Assembly: GCF_018408855.1 (NCBI RefSeq) | Contig: NZ_AP024327.1 | Coordinates: forward strand, 496,001 to 560,000 | From: Caballeronia sp. NK8 | GTDB lineage: Bacteria; Pseudomonadota; Gammaproteobacteria; Burkholderiales; Burkholderiaceae | Direction: 5' to 3' | Length of the DNA stretch: 64,000 nt | Shown here: positions 1 through 10,999 of the stretch, piece after piece | Numbering within the stretch: the stretch's first letter is position 1 | Layout of the letters: the number at the start of each line of letters is the position of its first letter | Notes under the pieces: model-generated | What the model saw: only the letters and a program-made list of their open reading frames with translations | What the model was told of the DNA's origin: nothing | Databases searched by the model: none | Position numbers and translations under genes: made by a program

Positions 1-423
1 TTCGCGGCTCATGCGCGACTCGACGCGATACGCATCGCCGCGCGGCCCCAGACACCCGCTGATGACGATGGGCGTGTCCGTCGTCTCGAACGCCTCGCGC
101 ACCCGCACGAGCAGATCGATCGCCTGCCGGTTGGCGTGCGCGAGCGTGGCATCGGAATAGCCCAGCTTGCGGCCCCAGTCCGCATTCGCGCGCCATGTCG
201 GCGCTTCGAGCACGAGGCCGACGCCCTCGCTTTGCGCCAGCGCCGCATAGCGCCGGAAATACGCGTCGAGGCGCGCCGTGCCCGCGGCGTCCTTCAGAAG
301 ATCGAACGCAGCGAAGCACGGCAGCTCGATGCCATCGTGAAAGATCAAGGTCGTTTCGATGCCGCCGTCGGTCATGAAAAGCGCGTCGTCGAGCTGCGGA
401 AGGTGCGTGCGGTACTGGCTCAT
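1..423 (-). CDS. Homocysteine S-methyltransferase family protein, 3' part missing
   Basis: Reading the minus strand from 423 to the window edge gives 141 codons without a stop. The protein starts MSQYRTHLPQLDDALFMTDG and contains the N-terminal family motif DGGIETTLIF and, further on, ISGCLGPRGDAY, both typical of homocysteine S-methyltransferases (MmuM/BHMT-like), which move a methyl group from a donor such as S-methylmethionine to homocysteine. The three C-terminal zinc cysteines would lie beyond the left edge. An in-frame ATG also exists at 429, but GGAG is only one base from it and seven bases from the ATG at 423, so 423 is preferred. It is divergent from the GlxA-type regulator gene at 619. 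Confidence 0.8.
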   Translation of the reverse strand, partial: MSQYRTHLPQLDDALFMTDGGIETTLIFHDGIELPCFAAFDLLKDAAGTARLDAYFRRYAALAQSEGVGLVLEAPTWRANADWGRKLGYSDATLAHANRQAIDLLVRVREAFETTDTPIVISGCLGPRGDAYRVESRMSRE

Positions 424-618
424 GGTCATGCTCCGTCTACGAGGTCCACGTCAATGAAAGGAGGAGATACAACACGCGCGTGCCGTTGCCCGTCCCTGTG
501 GGAGCCGGCTGGCGCACACGCCTTCCTTACACTTAAATAACAATACGACGGAGCCACGATACGACCCGCGCGCGTTCGACACCAAAGCCATTTCGGCAAC
601 TAACCGGACAAAACGGCC

Positions 619-1659
619 ATGAACGACCGATCACCCGTGCGCATCTGCATCCTCGCGCTGCCCGAGACGTCGGCGTCGGTGGTGTACGGCATGTACGACA
701 TGTTCATGTCGGCGGGACGCGACTGGGGTCTCATCGTCGAGGGCACGCCGGGGCGCGCGCCGATCGCGCCCATGGTCGTGTCGCGTCACGGCGGCGCGTT
801 CATCGCCGGCAACAACGTGCGCATCACGGCGGACGCGCCGCTCGACGCCTGCGATGACGCCGATGTCATCTGCGTGCCCGAGCTGCTGGTGCCGCCCGGC
901 GAGCCGCTCGCGGGCCGCTTCGACGATGAAATCGCGTGCCTGCGACGCTGCCATGCGCAGGGCAAGATCCTCGCGACGGCATGCTCGGGCGCGATCCTGC
1001 TCGCGGAAGCGGGCCTCCTCGATGGCCTCGATGCGACCACGCACTGGGCGTACTGCGATTTCATGTCACGGCAATATCCGTCGATCAAAGTGCGCGCGCA
1101 TCGCGCGCTCGTCGCATCGGGCGACGGCGAGCGGCTCATCATGGCGGGCGGCGGCGCGTCGTGGCTCGATCTCGCGCTGTATCTGATCGCGCGGCTCGCG
1201 GGCATCGAAACCGCGATGCAGACGGCGCGCATCAATCTCGTCGACTGGCACGACGTCGGCCAGCTGCCGTTCGCGCGGCTCGCGCGCACGCGGCAGGCGG
1301 AAGATGCGGTCATCGCGCGGTGTCAGTCGTGGATCGCCGAGCACTATGCGCAGCCCTCGCCCGTCGGCGCGATGATGCAGATGAGCGGCCTGCCCGAGCG
1401 CTCGTTCAAGCGCCGCTTTCAGCAGGCGACCGGCATGTCGCCGCTCGCATACGTGCATACGTTGAGGCTGGAGGAAGCCAAGCAGATGCTCGAAACCGAC
1501 CGTCAGCCGATCGAGGCCATCGCCAATGAAGTCGGCTATGAAGACGCGGGATTCTTCAGCCGGCTGTTCAGACGCAAGGTGAGTCTCACGCCGGCGCAAT
1601 ATCGCCGCCGCTTCGGCGCGATGCGCGATGCGATCGGCTGCATCAGCGAGAACCGGTAA
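619..1659 (+). CDS. GlxA-family AraC-type transcriptional regulator with DJ-1/PfpI domain
   Basis: The 346-residue protein has an N-terminal DJ-1/PfpI-like domain (about residues 1-200), with the elbow-type motif ATACSGAILLAEAG, followed by a C-terminal AraC DNA-binding domain (about 225-335) with two helix-turn-helix segments, for example MSGLPERSFKRRFQQATGMS and AIANEVGYEDAGFFSRLFRR. This is the GlxA architecture, and such regulators often control choline, betaine, carnitine or amino-acid breakdown genes. It is divergent from the homocysteine S-methyltransferase gene, its most obvious target, with 195 bp between the starts. Its last 17 bases overlap the convergent SLATT-like gene. Confidence 0.9.
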   Translation: MNDRSPVRICILALPETSASVVYGMYDMFMSAGRDWGLIVEGTPGRAPIAPMVVSRHGGAFIAGNNVRITADAPLDACDDADVICVPELLVPPGEPLAGRFDDEIACLRRCHAQGKILATACSGAILLAEAGLLDGLDATTHWAYCDFMSRQYPSIKVRAHRALVASGDGERLIMAGGGASWLDLALYLIARLAGIETAMQTARINLVDWHDVGQLPFARLARTRQAEDAVIARCQSWIAEHYAQPSPVGAMMQMSGLPERSFKRRFQQATGMSPLAYVHTLRLEEAKQMLETDRQPIEAIANEVGYEDAGFFSRLFRRKVSLTPAQYRRRFGAMRDAIGCISENR

Positions 1660-2164
1660 GCGTCGTCCCCGCCACCCGACGCGGCAAATGCGGCGCGGTC
1701 TGCGCGATGTGATCGAGTTCGTCGCGAACCGCGTCGATCACGCACGCGTCGCGCACGCAGGGATCGGCGGCGTGGATCGCTTCGAGCCGCCGCCGCACCG
1801 CGCCGTACTGCGCGCCCGCACGGCGATGCAGCTCGGCGCGCTCGCCGTAACGCAGGAATGTCTGCAACGAGGCGAGCACGGCGGCGCTCAGACTCGTCAT
1901 GCCGATGACGACGCGCACATCCGGCGACACCGCCGTCGCGACGAGCGACAGAAACGCCGATGTGCCCGTCGCCGCCGTGATGCCGATGACGGCGAGCCCC
2001 AGACGCCGGCCGCAGCGCGTCAGGCGGTCGGCCATCGCGTAATGGCGAAGCTGCGATTCGCGCGCGCGCCGGACCCACGTCAGCACGAGCGATGACGTGT
2101 CGCGAGGTGGATCGTACGAGGCTGCGGAGCCGGCTGGTGAAAGTTCCAGGGACGTGTCGGTCAT
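1643..2164 (-). CDS. SLATT-like two-helix membrane protein
   Basis: The 173-residue protein has two hydrophobic helices (about residues 55-77 and 82-105), followed by a charged helical tail beginning YGERAELHRRAGAQYGAVRR. This layout and tail resemble SLATT domains, the two-transmembrane modules named for association with SMODS nucleotidyltransferases and SLOG sensors and proposed to act as membrane effectors. No SMODS, SLOG, reverse transcriptase or other usual partner gene lies nearby, so function is open. It lies 74 bp downstream of the VOC gene on the same strand and its 3' end overlaps the GlxA-type gene by 17 bp. The family call rests on pattern recognition only. Confidence 0.6.
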   Translation of the reverse strand: MTDTSLELSPAGSAASYDPPRDTSSLVLTWVRRARESQLRHYAMADRLTRCGRRLGLAVIGITAATGTSAFLSLVATAVSPDVRVVIGMTSLSAAVLASLQTFLRYGERAELHRRAGAQYGAVRRRLEAIHAADPCVRDACVIDAVRDELDHIAQTAPHLPRRVAGTTLTGSR

Positions 2165-2238
2165 GTTCTAAGCGTTGTGCGAACAGACCTCATCTTTGCC
2201 GCGAATGCGGACAGAACACGTCCCGATCAGCCCGCGAC

Positions 2239-2655
2239 TCACTTGTCGTTGCGCGGCGGCTGGATCATCTTCCAGCCATTGCCGGCGGGATCGCGGAAGC
2301 CGGCGTCGACACTGCCGAAGCGATCGACCGGCTCCTGCGTGAACTCCACGCCGCTCGCCTTCAGCCGTTCGTAGCTCGCGCGGCAATCGGCGACATTGAG
2401 CACGAGCGGCGGCATCGCGCCCTTGGCGACCATCGCGCGCAGGGTTTGCGCCGTCGCGTCGTCGTGAACGGGCGGGCCGGGCGCGAACAGGCCGAGCTGG
2501 AACGACGGCTGATCCGGATGCTGCACGGTGAGCCATCGGTACGTGCCGTTGCGCACGTCGGTGTGAACGCGGAATCCGAGCTTGTCGACGTAAAACGCAA
2601 GCGCTTCGTCCTGATCGTCGACATAGATGCCTATCACGCTGATGCCCTGGTTCAT
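2239..2655 (-). CDS. VOC family (glyoxalase/bleomycin-resistance fold) protein
   Basis: The 138-residue protein is a single-domain vicinal-oxygen-chelate protein. It opens with ISVIGIYVDDQDEALAFYVD and ends in the typical FRDPAGNGWKMIQPP strand. Members include glyoxalases, dioxygenases and antibiotic-binding proteins, and the substrate cannot be read from sequence. Its start overlaps the stop of the AraC-type gene by four bases (ATGA), so the two are probably translated together and the regulator may control this gene. An ATG preceded by GGAGG supports the chosen start. Confidence 0.85.
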   Translation of the reverse strand: MNQGISVIGIYVDDQDEALAFYVDKLGFRVHTDVRNGTYRWLTVQHPDQPSFQLGLFAPGPPVHDDATAQTLRAMVAKGAMPPLVLNVADCRASYERLKASGVEFTQEPVDRFGSVDAGFRDPAGNGWKMIQPPRNDK

Positions 2656-3152
2656 GTGACCTCCTTCGTTGAAGATGGGCGCACTTTACCGTTCGCGACG
2701 CGCCGCCGCTTCTCCAAAACTGCGATGTTGAGATCCGGGCGCTGCGCGGCCTTCAGCACGCAGGCGGGCACGCGATCGACCGCGTGGTTATCGCTGCGGG
2801 ATGCGGCGCGCATCGCGCCCGGACTGTGGCCGGTGATATCGCGAAAGATGCGGCCGAAGGTGCCGAGGCTTTCCCAGCCGGTGACGAATGCGATGTCGGT
2901 GATGGGAAGATCGGTATCGCGCAACAGCGTGACGGCCTGCTCGATGCGCCGCGTCAACAGATAGCGATGCGGCGGAAGGCCGAACGCGCGCTTGAACGAG
3001 CGCGCGAAATGGGCTTCCGAGACGCCGCTGACTTCGGCCAGCCGCCTGACCGGCCAGTCTTCGTGCGATGACGCATCCATGCGGTCCTTCGCGCGCAGAA
3101 GGCGGCGCAGCAGGGCCGGGTCCTGCAAGGCGTCGGGGTCGTGGGATGGCAT
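2652..3152 (-). CDS. Short AraC-family regulator (DNA-binding domain only)
   Basis: At 166 residues this protein is little more than an AraC DNA-binding domain (about residues 20-125). The two HTH segments are visible in VRRLAEVSGVSEAHFARSFK and ITDIAFVTGWESLGTFGRIF. There is no separate effector-binding domain, so sensing may rely on the short termini, on redox or on protein abundance. It is translationally coupled to the VOC gene. Similar AraC-VOC pairs are common in Burkholderiaceae. The start is the first in-frame ATG; no strong alternative was seen. Confidence 0.85.
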   Translation of the reverse strand: MPSHDPDALQDPALLRRLLRAKDRMDASSHEDWPVRRLAEVSGVSEAHFARSFKRAFGLPPHRYLLTRRIEQAVTLLRDTDLPITDIAFVTGWESLGTFGRIFRDITGHSPGAMRAASRSDNHAVDRVPACVLKAAQRPDLNIAVLEKRRRVANGKVRPSSTKEVT

Positions 3153-3206
3153 GTGGCGTCGGGACGAAAATGCGTGCGGCTAGTTTAACCGGACGCGCCC
3201 CGCCCC

Positions 3207-5470
<2,264 letters not shown>

Positions 5471-5476
5471 GTCCGA

Positions 5477-5499
5477 GGGCGTCGCCGCGTGCGACGCCC
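5477..5499. terminator. Bidirectional hairpin terminator after dgdA
   Basis: A perfect 9-bp stem (GGGCGTCGC / GCGACGCCC) with a 5-base loop begins six bases after the dgdA stop and lies between two convergent genes. Only a short T-run follows, so it may work with limited efficiency or mark a rho-dependent end. The same GGCGTCGC/GCGACGCC stem recurs at 19081-19099. Confidence 0.65.
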
Positions 5500-5506
5500 C
5501 GGCCAT

Positions 5507-5980
5507 TTACCCGCCCGCCGCCGCGCGCTCGATCGCGTCGATGTCGATCTTCTTCATCTGCATCATCGCGTCCATCGCGCGTCGCGCGGCTTCGCGATCG
5601 GGGCTGTTGAAAATCTCGAGCATCCGCTTCGGCGTGATCTGCCAGGAAAAGCCCCAGCGGTCCTTGCACCACCCGCACGGTCCCTCCTCGCCGCCATTGC
5701 CGATGATCGCGTTCCAGTAACGATCCGTATCCTGCGCGCTGTCGGTGTGGACCATGAAGCTCACCGCTTCATTCGGCTTGAAATTCGGGCCGCCGTTCAG
5801 CCCGAGAAAACGCTGACCCAGCACGGTGAATTCGACGGTCAGCTCAGGCCCCTGCCCCACGCCCGGCTTGGCGGAAACGTGCCCCGCGCCGACATGGCTA
5901 TCCGGAAACGTGGCGGCGTAGAACTCCGCCGCCTCACGCGCGTCGCCATCGAACCACAGACAATTGACTAGCTCGGCCAT
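5507..5980 (-). CDS. PhnB-like VOC family protein
   Basis: The 157-residue protein opens with MAELVNCLWFDGDAREAAEF and contains FLGLNGGPNFKPNEAVSFMV and GWCKDRWGFSWQITPKRM, the usual signature of the PhnB/'3-demethylubiquinone-9 3-methyltransferase' branch of the VOC superfamily. Despite the name often transferred to it, the family's reaction is mostly unknown. The open frame extends further upstream, but the ATG at 5980 has a GGAG sequence just before it and starts the conserved domain, so it is taken as the start. It is convergent with dgdA. Confidence 0.85.
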   Translation of the reverse strand: MAELVNCLWFDGDAREAAEFYAATFPDSHVGAGHVSAKPGVGQGPELTVEFTVLGQRFLGLNGGPNFKPNEAVSFMVHTDSAQDTDRYWNAIIGNGGEEGPCGWCKDRWGFSWQITPKRMLEIFNSPDREAARRAMDAMMQMKKIDIDAIERAAAGG

Positions 5981-6020
5981 CGCGTTCTCCTTCGAGACAG
6001 TGGACAGTGCGCCGACGATA

Positions 6021-6959
6021 TCACGCCCGCGCCACCGCGCGCGCCCGGCCCCGCGCGGACGGCACGACTTCCGCCAGCAATTCCTCGTGCAGCGCGCGCA
6101 ACACCTCGACGAACGCCGACGCAAGCCGCTCGCGCGGCCGATGCGGCGGAAACAGCAGATAGGTCGGAAAGCGCACCGCCGGCAGGAACGGACGGATCGC
6201 GATATCCGGTCCTCGGAAATCGCGCGCGACGATCGGATGCGCAAGCGTCACGCCCATGCCGTGCCGCACCATCTCGCAGCACATCGCGGTGTATTGCGCC
6301 TCGATCGCGAGCACGCGCTTCACGCCCGCGCGCTGGAACACTTCGTCCATCAACGCGCGCGTGCCGTCGCCGTGACACAGCGAAATGAACGATTCGCCTT
6401 CCAGATCCTCCGGCCTGATGACGCGCTTCGCCACGAGCCGATGCTTCGCCGGCATCACGCACACGGCGGACACGCTCGATAGCTGCTCGACATCGCAGTT
6501 CGACGCCTCGCTCACATACACGGCAACGCCCAGATCGCAGAACTGCGACGCCGTCCAGTGATTCACCGTGCCCGACGTGTTCACATGCAGCGACACCGTG
6601 ACTTCCGGAAATAGCTCGACGAAGCGCTTGATCGCGTGCGGCACGAGCGTGATGCCCGCCGAAGGCATCGCCGCGATGCGCAAACGGCCGCTGCCGAGAT
6701 TGCGGATCTGCGCCGCCGCATTCGCGAGTCCCTGCAAGCCGACGAACGCACGTTCGACTTCGCGGAAGAAGGCGGTGCCCTCGCTCGTGGGAATCAACCG
6801 CACGCCGCTGCGCTGAAAAAGCTGCAGACCGGTTTCGCGCTCCAGTTGCGAAATCAGCCGGCTGACATTGGGCTGCGACGTGAACAGCGCCTTGGCCGCC
6901 GCGGTCATGGATCCGGACACCATCACCTCGCGAAACGCCTCGATGTGCTTCAGATTCAT
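6021..6959 (-). CDS. LysR-type regulator resembling NocR/OccR
   Basis: The 312-residue protein has a LysR winged HTH (about residues 1-60, with SMTAAAKALFTSQPNVSRLI) and an effector domain ending in a basic Arg/Ala tail. The N-terminus MNLKHIEAFREVMVSGSMTA is like the NocR/OccR group, which senses opines such as nopaline or octopine. It is divergent from the ABC transporter/oxidase operon that starts at 7140, its likely target. Three copies of an 11-bp repeat lie immediately upstream of its ATG, inside the ribosome-binding region. Confidence 0.88.
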   Translation of the reverse strand: MNLKHIEAFREVMVSGSMTAAAKALFTSQPNVSRLISQLERETGLQLFQRSGVRLIPTSEGTAFFREVERAFVGLQGLANAAAQIRNLGSGRLRIAAMPSAGITLVPHAIKRFVELFPEVTVSLHVNTSGTVNHWTASQFCDLGVAVYVSEASNCDVEQLSSVSAVCVMPAKHRLVAKRVIRPEDLEGESFISLCHGDGTRALMDEVFQRAGVKRVLAIEAQYTAMCCEMVRHGMGVTLAHPIVARDFRGPDIAIRPFLPAVRFPTYLLFPPHRPRERLASAFVEVLRALHEELLAEVVPSARGRARAVARA

Positions 6960-6961
6960 GG

Positions 6962-6993
6962 GTATTTTCCCCGTATTTTCCCCGTATTTTCCC
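6962..6993. repeat. Three tandem 11-bp repeats in the LysR leader
   Basis: The unit GTATTTTCCCC (on the LysR coding strand, GGGGAAAATAC) occurs three times in a row, the third copy lacking its last base. It starts two bases before the LysR start codon and so covers the ribosome-binding region. A change in copy number would shift the leader length by 11 bases. Confidence 0.85.
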
Positions 6994-7139
6994 TATTCTC
7001 GACGATCCCGATCCATATCATCCCTGCATAGATAAGTATTTTATTCGTATTGGACGATATGACCACCCGGCGCGACACTTCATTCCATCGACGGGCAAAC
7101 GAGCCCGCTCCCCACGTAACGGAACTGGAGATCGTCGTC

Positions 7140-8195
7140 ATGAGAAGCGCGCTGCCTCGCCGTCTGTCCGTCCTGTCCCGCACCGCGTTCGCGGTCCTTT
7201 CGATCACCGGAGCACTCGCCGCCCACGCCGAAACCACGCTCTATGTCGCCAACGTCGGCGGCTCGAACGAGCAGCTGTATCGGCAGAAGATCATTCCGCC
7301 GTTCGAGAAGGCGCACGACGTCAAGGTCGTCTACGTCGCGGGCAATTCGAGCGACACGCTCGCCAAGCTCCAGGCGCAAAAGGGCCATCAGCAGATCAAC
7401 GTCGCCGTGATGGACGACGGCCCCATGTATCAGGCGATGCAGATGAACCTGTGCGCCAAGCTCGACGACGCGCCGATCATGAACGACGTCTATCCGCTCG
7501 CGAAGCTCGGGCCTACGTCGATCGGCGTCGGCATGGTGGCGACCGGCATCGGCTACAACGAGCAGGCGTTCAAGAAGGCCGGCCTGCCGCCGCCCGATTC
7601 GTGGAAGGCGCTCACCGACAAGCGCATCAAGGGCAAGCTCGGCGTGCCGCCGATCACCAACACCTACGGCCTGCATACGCTCGTGATGCTCGCGCGGCTG
7701 TCCGGCGGCGGCGAGAAGAACATCGATCCGGGCTTCACCGAAATGACGAAGCAGGTCGCGCCCAACGTGCTCTCGTGGGCGCCGACGCCCGGTGAGATGG
7801 ACGGCCAGATGCAGTCCGGCGACGTGATTCTCGCGCCCTACGGCAGCGGCCGCGCGGTGGCCCTGCAGAACACCGGCTTTCCGCTCAAATTCGTCTACCC
7901 GAAGGAAGGCGCGGTCGCGTTGCAGGTGGCGGCGTGCGTCGTCGCGGAGAACGCGCAGCCCGCCCTGTCGCAGCAGTTCGTGCAGTACCTGCTGACGCCC
8001 GAAGTGCAGATGCTGCAGGCGCAGAACATCGGTCTCGGGCCGGTCAACAAGACCGTCAAGCTGACGCCGGAAATCGCCGCGCGCGTGCCCTACGGCCCCG
8101 AGCAGATCTCGAAGCTCACCGCGATGGACTGGGCCACGATCAACCAGCATCGCACCGAGTGGACCGAGCGCTGGAACCGTTCGGTCGAGCGCTGA
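7140..8195 (+). CDS. ABC transporter substrate-binding protein, PotD/spermidine-putrescine type
   Basis: The 351-residue precursor has a signal peptide of 30 residues ending ALAAHA, followed by an extracellular solute-binding domain (ETTLYVANVGGSNEQLYRQK, then GYNEQAFKKAGLPPPDSWKA). It would deliver its ligand to the two permeases and ATPase encoded next. Polyamine-type binding proteins of this group also serve opines and amino-acid derivatives. The frame is open further upstream, but the ATG at 7140 begins the signal peptide and has GGAG nine bases before it. It is the first gene of a tightly packed operon with amine/amino-acid oxidases. Confidence 0.9.
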   Translation: MRSALPRRLSVLSRTAFAVLSITGALAAHAETTLYVANVGGSNEQLYRQKIIPPFEKAHDVKVVYVAGNSSDTLAKLQAQKGHQQINVAVMDDGPMYQAMQMNLCAKLDDAPIMNDVYPLAKLGPTSIGVGMVATGIGYNEQAFKKAGLPPPDSWKALTDKRIKGKLGVPPITNTYGLHTLVMLARLSGGGEKNIDPGFTEMTKQVAPNVLSWAPTPGEMDGQMQSGDVILAPYGSGRAVALQNTGFPLKFVYPKEGAVALQVAACVVAENAQPALSQQFVQYLLTPEVQMLQAQNIGLGPVNKTVKLTPEIAARVPYGPEQISKLTAMDWATINQHRTEWTERWNRSVER

Positions 8196-8237
8196 AGCGC
8201 GCCCACGATCCGTTGACGTGACGAAGGAGCAACGCGC

Positions 8238-9326
8238 ATGGCCTTTCTGACTCTGCAAGGCATTTCGAAACGCTACGGCGATTTCACGGCGATCGAGCAG
8301 CTCGATCTGGCGGTCGAGCGCGGCGAGCTATTGTCGCTGCTCGGCCCGTCCGGCTGCGGCAAGACCACCACGCTGCAAATGGTCGCGGGCTTCGTCACGC
8401 CGACGACCGGCCGCATCGAACTCGATGGACGCGACATTACGCACGAGCGCCCGGAAAAACGCGGCATCGGCGTGGTGTTTCAGAGCTACGCGCTGTTTCC
8501 GCACATGACGGTGGCGGGCAACGTCGGCTTCGGACTGGAGATGCGCAAGGTGAAGCGCCGCGAGCGCGACGAACGCGTCGCCGAAGCGCTCGCGCTGGTG
8601 CGTCTGAACGGACTCGGGCATCGCTATCCGAAGGAACTGTCGGGCGGCCAGCGGCAGCGCGTGGCGATCGCCCGTGCTATCGCGATGCAGCCCGAACTGC
8701 TGCTGCTCGACGAACCGATGTCCAATCTCGACGCCAAGCTGCGCGAGGAGATGCACATCGAATTGCGCGCGATCCAGAAGCGTCTGGGCATCACGACGAT
8801 CCTCGTCACGCACGATCAGGTCGAAGCGATGACGATGAGCGATCGCATCGCGGTGATGCATCGCGGCGCGATCTCGCAGCTCTCCACGCCATACGACGCC
8901 TACGAGCGCCCCGCGACGCCGTTCGCATCGACCTTTCTCGGCCGCACCAACGCCTTTTCCGGCGAAGTGCTGCGGCGCAATCCGCGCTGTGCGATCGTCG
9001 ACGTCGCGGGCACGCAGATGCATGTGCCGCACGAAGGCCGTCATGTCGATGGCGCGGTGAACGTCTACATCCGTCCGGAGAAGGTGCATCTGGCGAACGG
9101 CAAAACCGGCGATGCCCGCGTGCGCGGCCGCATCGCGACGCGCGTGTTCGTCGGCAATCAATGGCTGCTCGAAGTGGAGACCGGCCTCGGCAAGCTGCGT
9201 GTGGCGCAGCCGAATCACGGCGCGCCGCCGCCCGAGGAAGGCGACGAAGTCGGTCTCGACTGGACCGACGACGACCTGCGCGTGCTCACCCAGGACATCC
9301 GGGAGAACGTCAATGGCCACGCTTGA
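8238..9326 (+). CDS. ABC transporter ATP-binding protein (PotA type)
   Basis: The 362-residue ATPase has Walker A GPSGCGKTT, the signature LSGGQRQRVAIARA, Walker B LLLLDEPMSNLD and the switch His in LVTHDQ, followed by a C-terminal TOBE domain (about residues 280-355). It powers import through the two membrane proteins encoded directly downstream. The first permease gene starts 14 bases before this gene ends, so the two are co-translated. AAGGAG precedes the ATG. Confidence 0.94.
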   Translation: MAFLTLQGISKRYGDFTAIEQLDLAVERGELLSLLGPSGCGKTTTLQMVAGFVTPTTGRIELDGRDITHERPEKRGIGVVFQSYALFPHMTVAGNVGFGLEMRKVKRRERDERVAEALALVRLNGLGHRYPKELSGGQRQRVAIARAIAMQPELLLLDEPMSNLDAKLREEMHIELRAIQKRLGITTILVTHDQVEAMTMSDRIAVMHRGAISQLSTPYDAYERPATPFASTFLGRTNAFSGEVLRRNPRCAIVDVAGTQMHVPHEGRHVDGAVNVYIRPEKVHLANGKTGDARVRGRIATRVFVGNQWLLEVETGLGKLRVAQPNHGAPPPEEGDEVGLDWTDDDLRVLTQDIRENVNGHA

Positions 9327-10185
9327 CGACGCCCGTCCCGGCGCCGCGCCGTGGCTGCTGTCGGGGCCCGCGCTGCTGCTTTTCATCGGCCTGCTGCTGG
9401 TGCCGCTCCTGCTCACGCTGATGCTGTCGTTCCGCGTGTTCAGCGATACCGCCGGCGTCTTGCCCGCCTTTACGCTCGGCAACTACTGGGAAGTGGTAAG
9501 CGATCCTTATTACGGCACGATCTTCCTGCGCACCGCCGGACTCGCGTTCGCGGTCACGCTGCTCTCGATCGTGCTCGGCGTGCCGGAGACCATCGTGCTC
9601 GCGCGCATGAAGCGGCCGTGGCAATCGCTGTGTCTGCTGATCGTGCTCGGTCCGCTGCTCATCTCGGTGGTCGTACGCACGCTTGGCTGGCAGATCCTGC
9701 TCGGCAACAACGGCGTGCTCAACAACGTGCTGCAGGCGCTGCACGTCACCGACGAACCCATCCGCCTGGTCTTCACGATGACCGGCGTGATCATCGCGCT
9801 CACGCACGTGCTGGTGCCGTTCATGGTGATGTCCGTCTGGGCGACGATGCAAAAGCTCGACCCGCAGGTGGAATGGGCCGGCCGCTCGCTCGGCGGCTCG
9901 CCGTTCGCGGTGTTTCGCCGCGTGGTGCTGCCGCAGATCATGCCGGGCGTGCTGTCGGGTTCGATCATCGTGTTCGCGCTGTCGGCGTCGGCGTTCGCCA
10001 CGCCCGCGCTAATCGGCGGACGGCGGCTGAAAGTGGTCGCGACCGCCGCCTACGACGAATTCCTCGGCACGCTCAACTGGCCGCTGGGCGCGAGCATCGC
10101 GGTGCTGCTGCTGATCGCGAACGTGGCGATCGTGATGGGTTGCAGCCGCCTTGCCGAACGCCGCTTCCGGCATATCTTCGACTGA
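9313..10185 (+). CDS. ABC transporter permease (PotB type)
   Basis: The 290-residue protein has about six membrane helices, beginning with a very hydrophobic first one (ALLLFIGLLLVPLLLTLML), and a typical EAA loop, EWAGRSLGGSPFAVFRRVVL, which docks the ATPase. The frame is open far upstream inside the ATPase gene, but the ATG at 9313 gives a normal permease N-terminus and overlaps the ATPase stop by 14 bases. It pairs with the second permease downstream to form the import channel. Confidence 0.92.
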   Translation: MATLDDARPGAAPWLLSGPALLLFIGLLLVPLLLTLMLSFRVFSDTAGVLPAFTLGNYWEVVSDPYYGTIFLRTAGLAFAVTLLSIVLGVPETIVLARMKRPWQSLCLLIVLGPLLISVVVRTLGWQILLGNNGVLNNVLQALHVTDEPIRLVFTMTGVIIALTHVLVPFMVMSVWATMQKLDPQVEWAGRSLGGSPFAVFRRVVLPQIMPGVLSGSIIVFALSASAFATPALIGGRRLKVVATAAYDEFLGTLNWPLGASIAVLLLIANVAIVMGCSRLAERRFRHIFD

Positions 10186-10201
10186 GCGGAGGACCCACAT
10201 C

Positions 10202-10999
10202 ATGAAAGAAAACGGCTGGCTCGCGCTCACCTACAACGCGTTCTTCCTGACCTTCATCGTCGCGCCGCTCGCGGTGGTGATGCTCGTCGCCTTCACCGAC
10301 AAGGGCTTCATCTCGATGCCCTTCGATGGCGCGTCTTTCCGCTGGTTCCACGCGATCATCGAGAACGGCGACATCGTCGCGGCGTTCTGGCTGTCGGTGC
10401 GGCTCGCGTTCGCGGCGGCGACCATCGGCGTGCTGCTCGCGGTGCCCGCCGCGCTTGCGATCGCGCGCTATCGCTTTCCGGGCCGCGCCGCGCTCACGAG
10501 CTTCTTCCTTTCGCCGATGATGATTCCGGCGGTCGTGCTCGGTATCGCGTTCCTGCGCTTTCTGTCGCTGCTGCATCTGTCGGGCTCGTTCTGGTCGCTG
10601 GTCGCGGCGCACGTGATCATCGTGTTGCCGTATGCGCTGCGGCTTGCGCTGTCTTCCGCCGTCGGGCTGGATCGCGATGCCGAGCGCGCGGCGCTCTCGT
10701 GTGGTGCGAGCCGCTTCACCGCGTTTCGCCGCGTCGTGCTGCCGATGATCCGCACGGGCGTGGCGGGCGGCTGGGTGCTGTCGTTCATCCAGAGCTTCGA
10801 CGAACTCACGATGACCATCTTCGTCGCGACGCCCGGCACCACGACGCTGCCCGTCGCCATGTACAACCAGATCGCGCAGACGATCGATCCGCTGGTGGCG
10901 TCGGTCTCGGCGGTGCTGATCGTCGGCACGGTCCTGCTGATGATCCTGCTCGACCGCATGGTCGGACTGGATCGCATTCTGATCGGAGAAGCCCGATGA
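10202..10999 (+). CDS. ABC transporter permease (PotC type)
   Basis: The 265-residue protein has about six membrane helices and the EAA loop ERAALSCGASRFTAFRRVVL. It is the second membrane subunit of the importer, and starts 16 bases after the first permease, behind a GGAGG sequence. Its stop TGA overlaps the ATG of the following flavoprotein gene (ATGA), linking transport directly with oxidation of the imported compound. Confidence 0.92.
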   Translation: MKENGWLALTYNAFFLTFIVAPLAVVMLVAFTDKGFISMPFDGASFRWFHAIIENGDIVAAFWLSVRLAFAAATIGVLLAVPAALAIARYRFPGRAALTSFFLSPMMIPAVVLGIAFLRFLSLLHLSGSFWSLVAAHVIIVLPYALRLALSSAVGLDRDAERAALSCGASRFTAFRRVVLPMIRTGVAGGWVLSFIQSFDELTMTIFVATPGTTTLPVAMYNQIAQTIDPLVASVSAVLIVGTVLLMILLDRMVGLDRILIGEAR

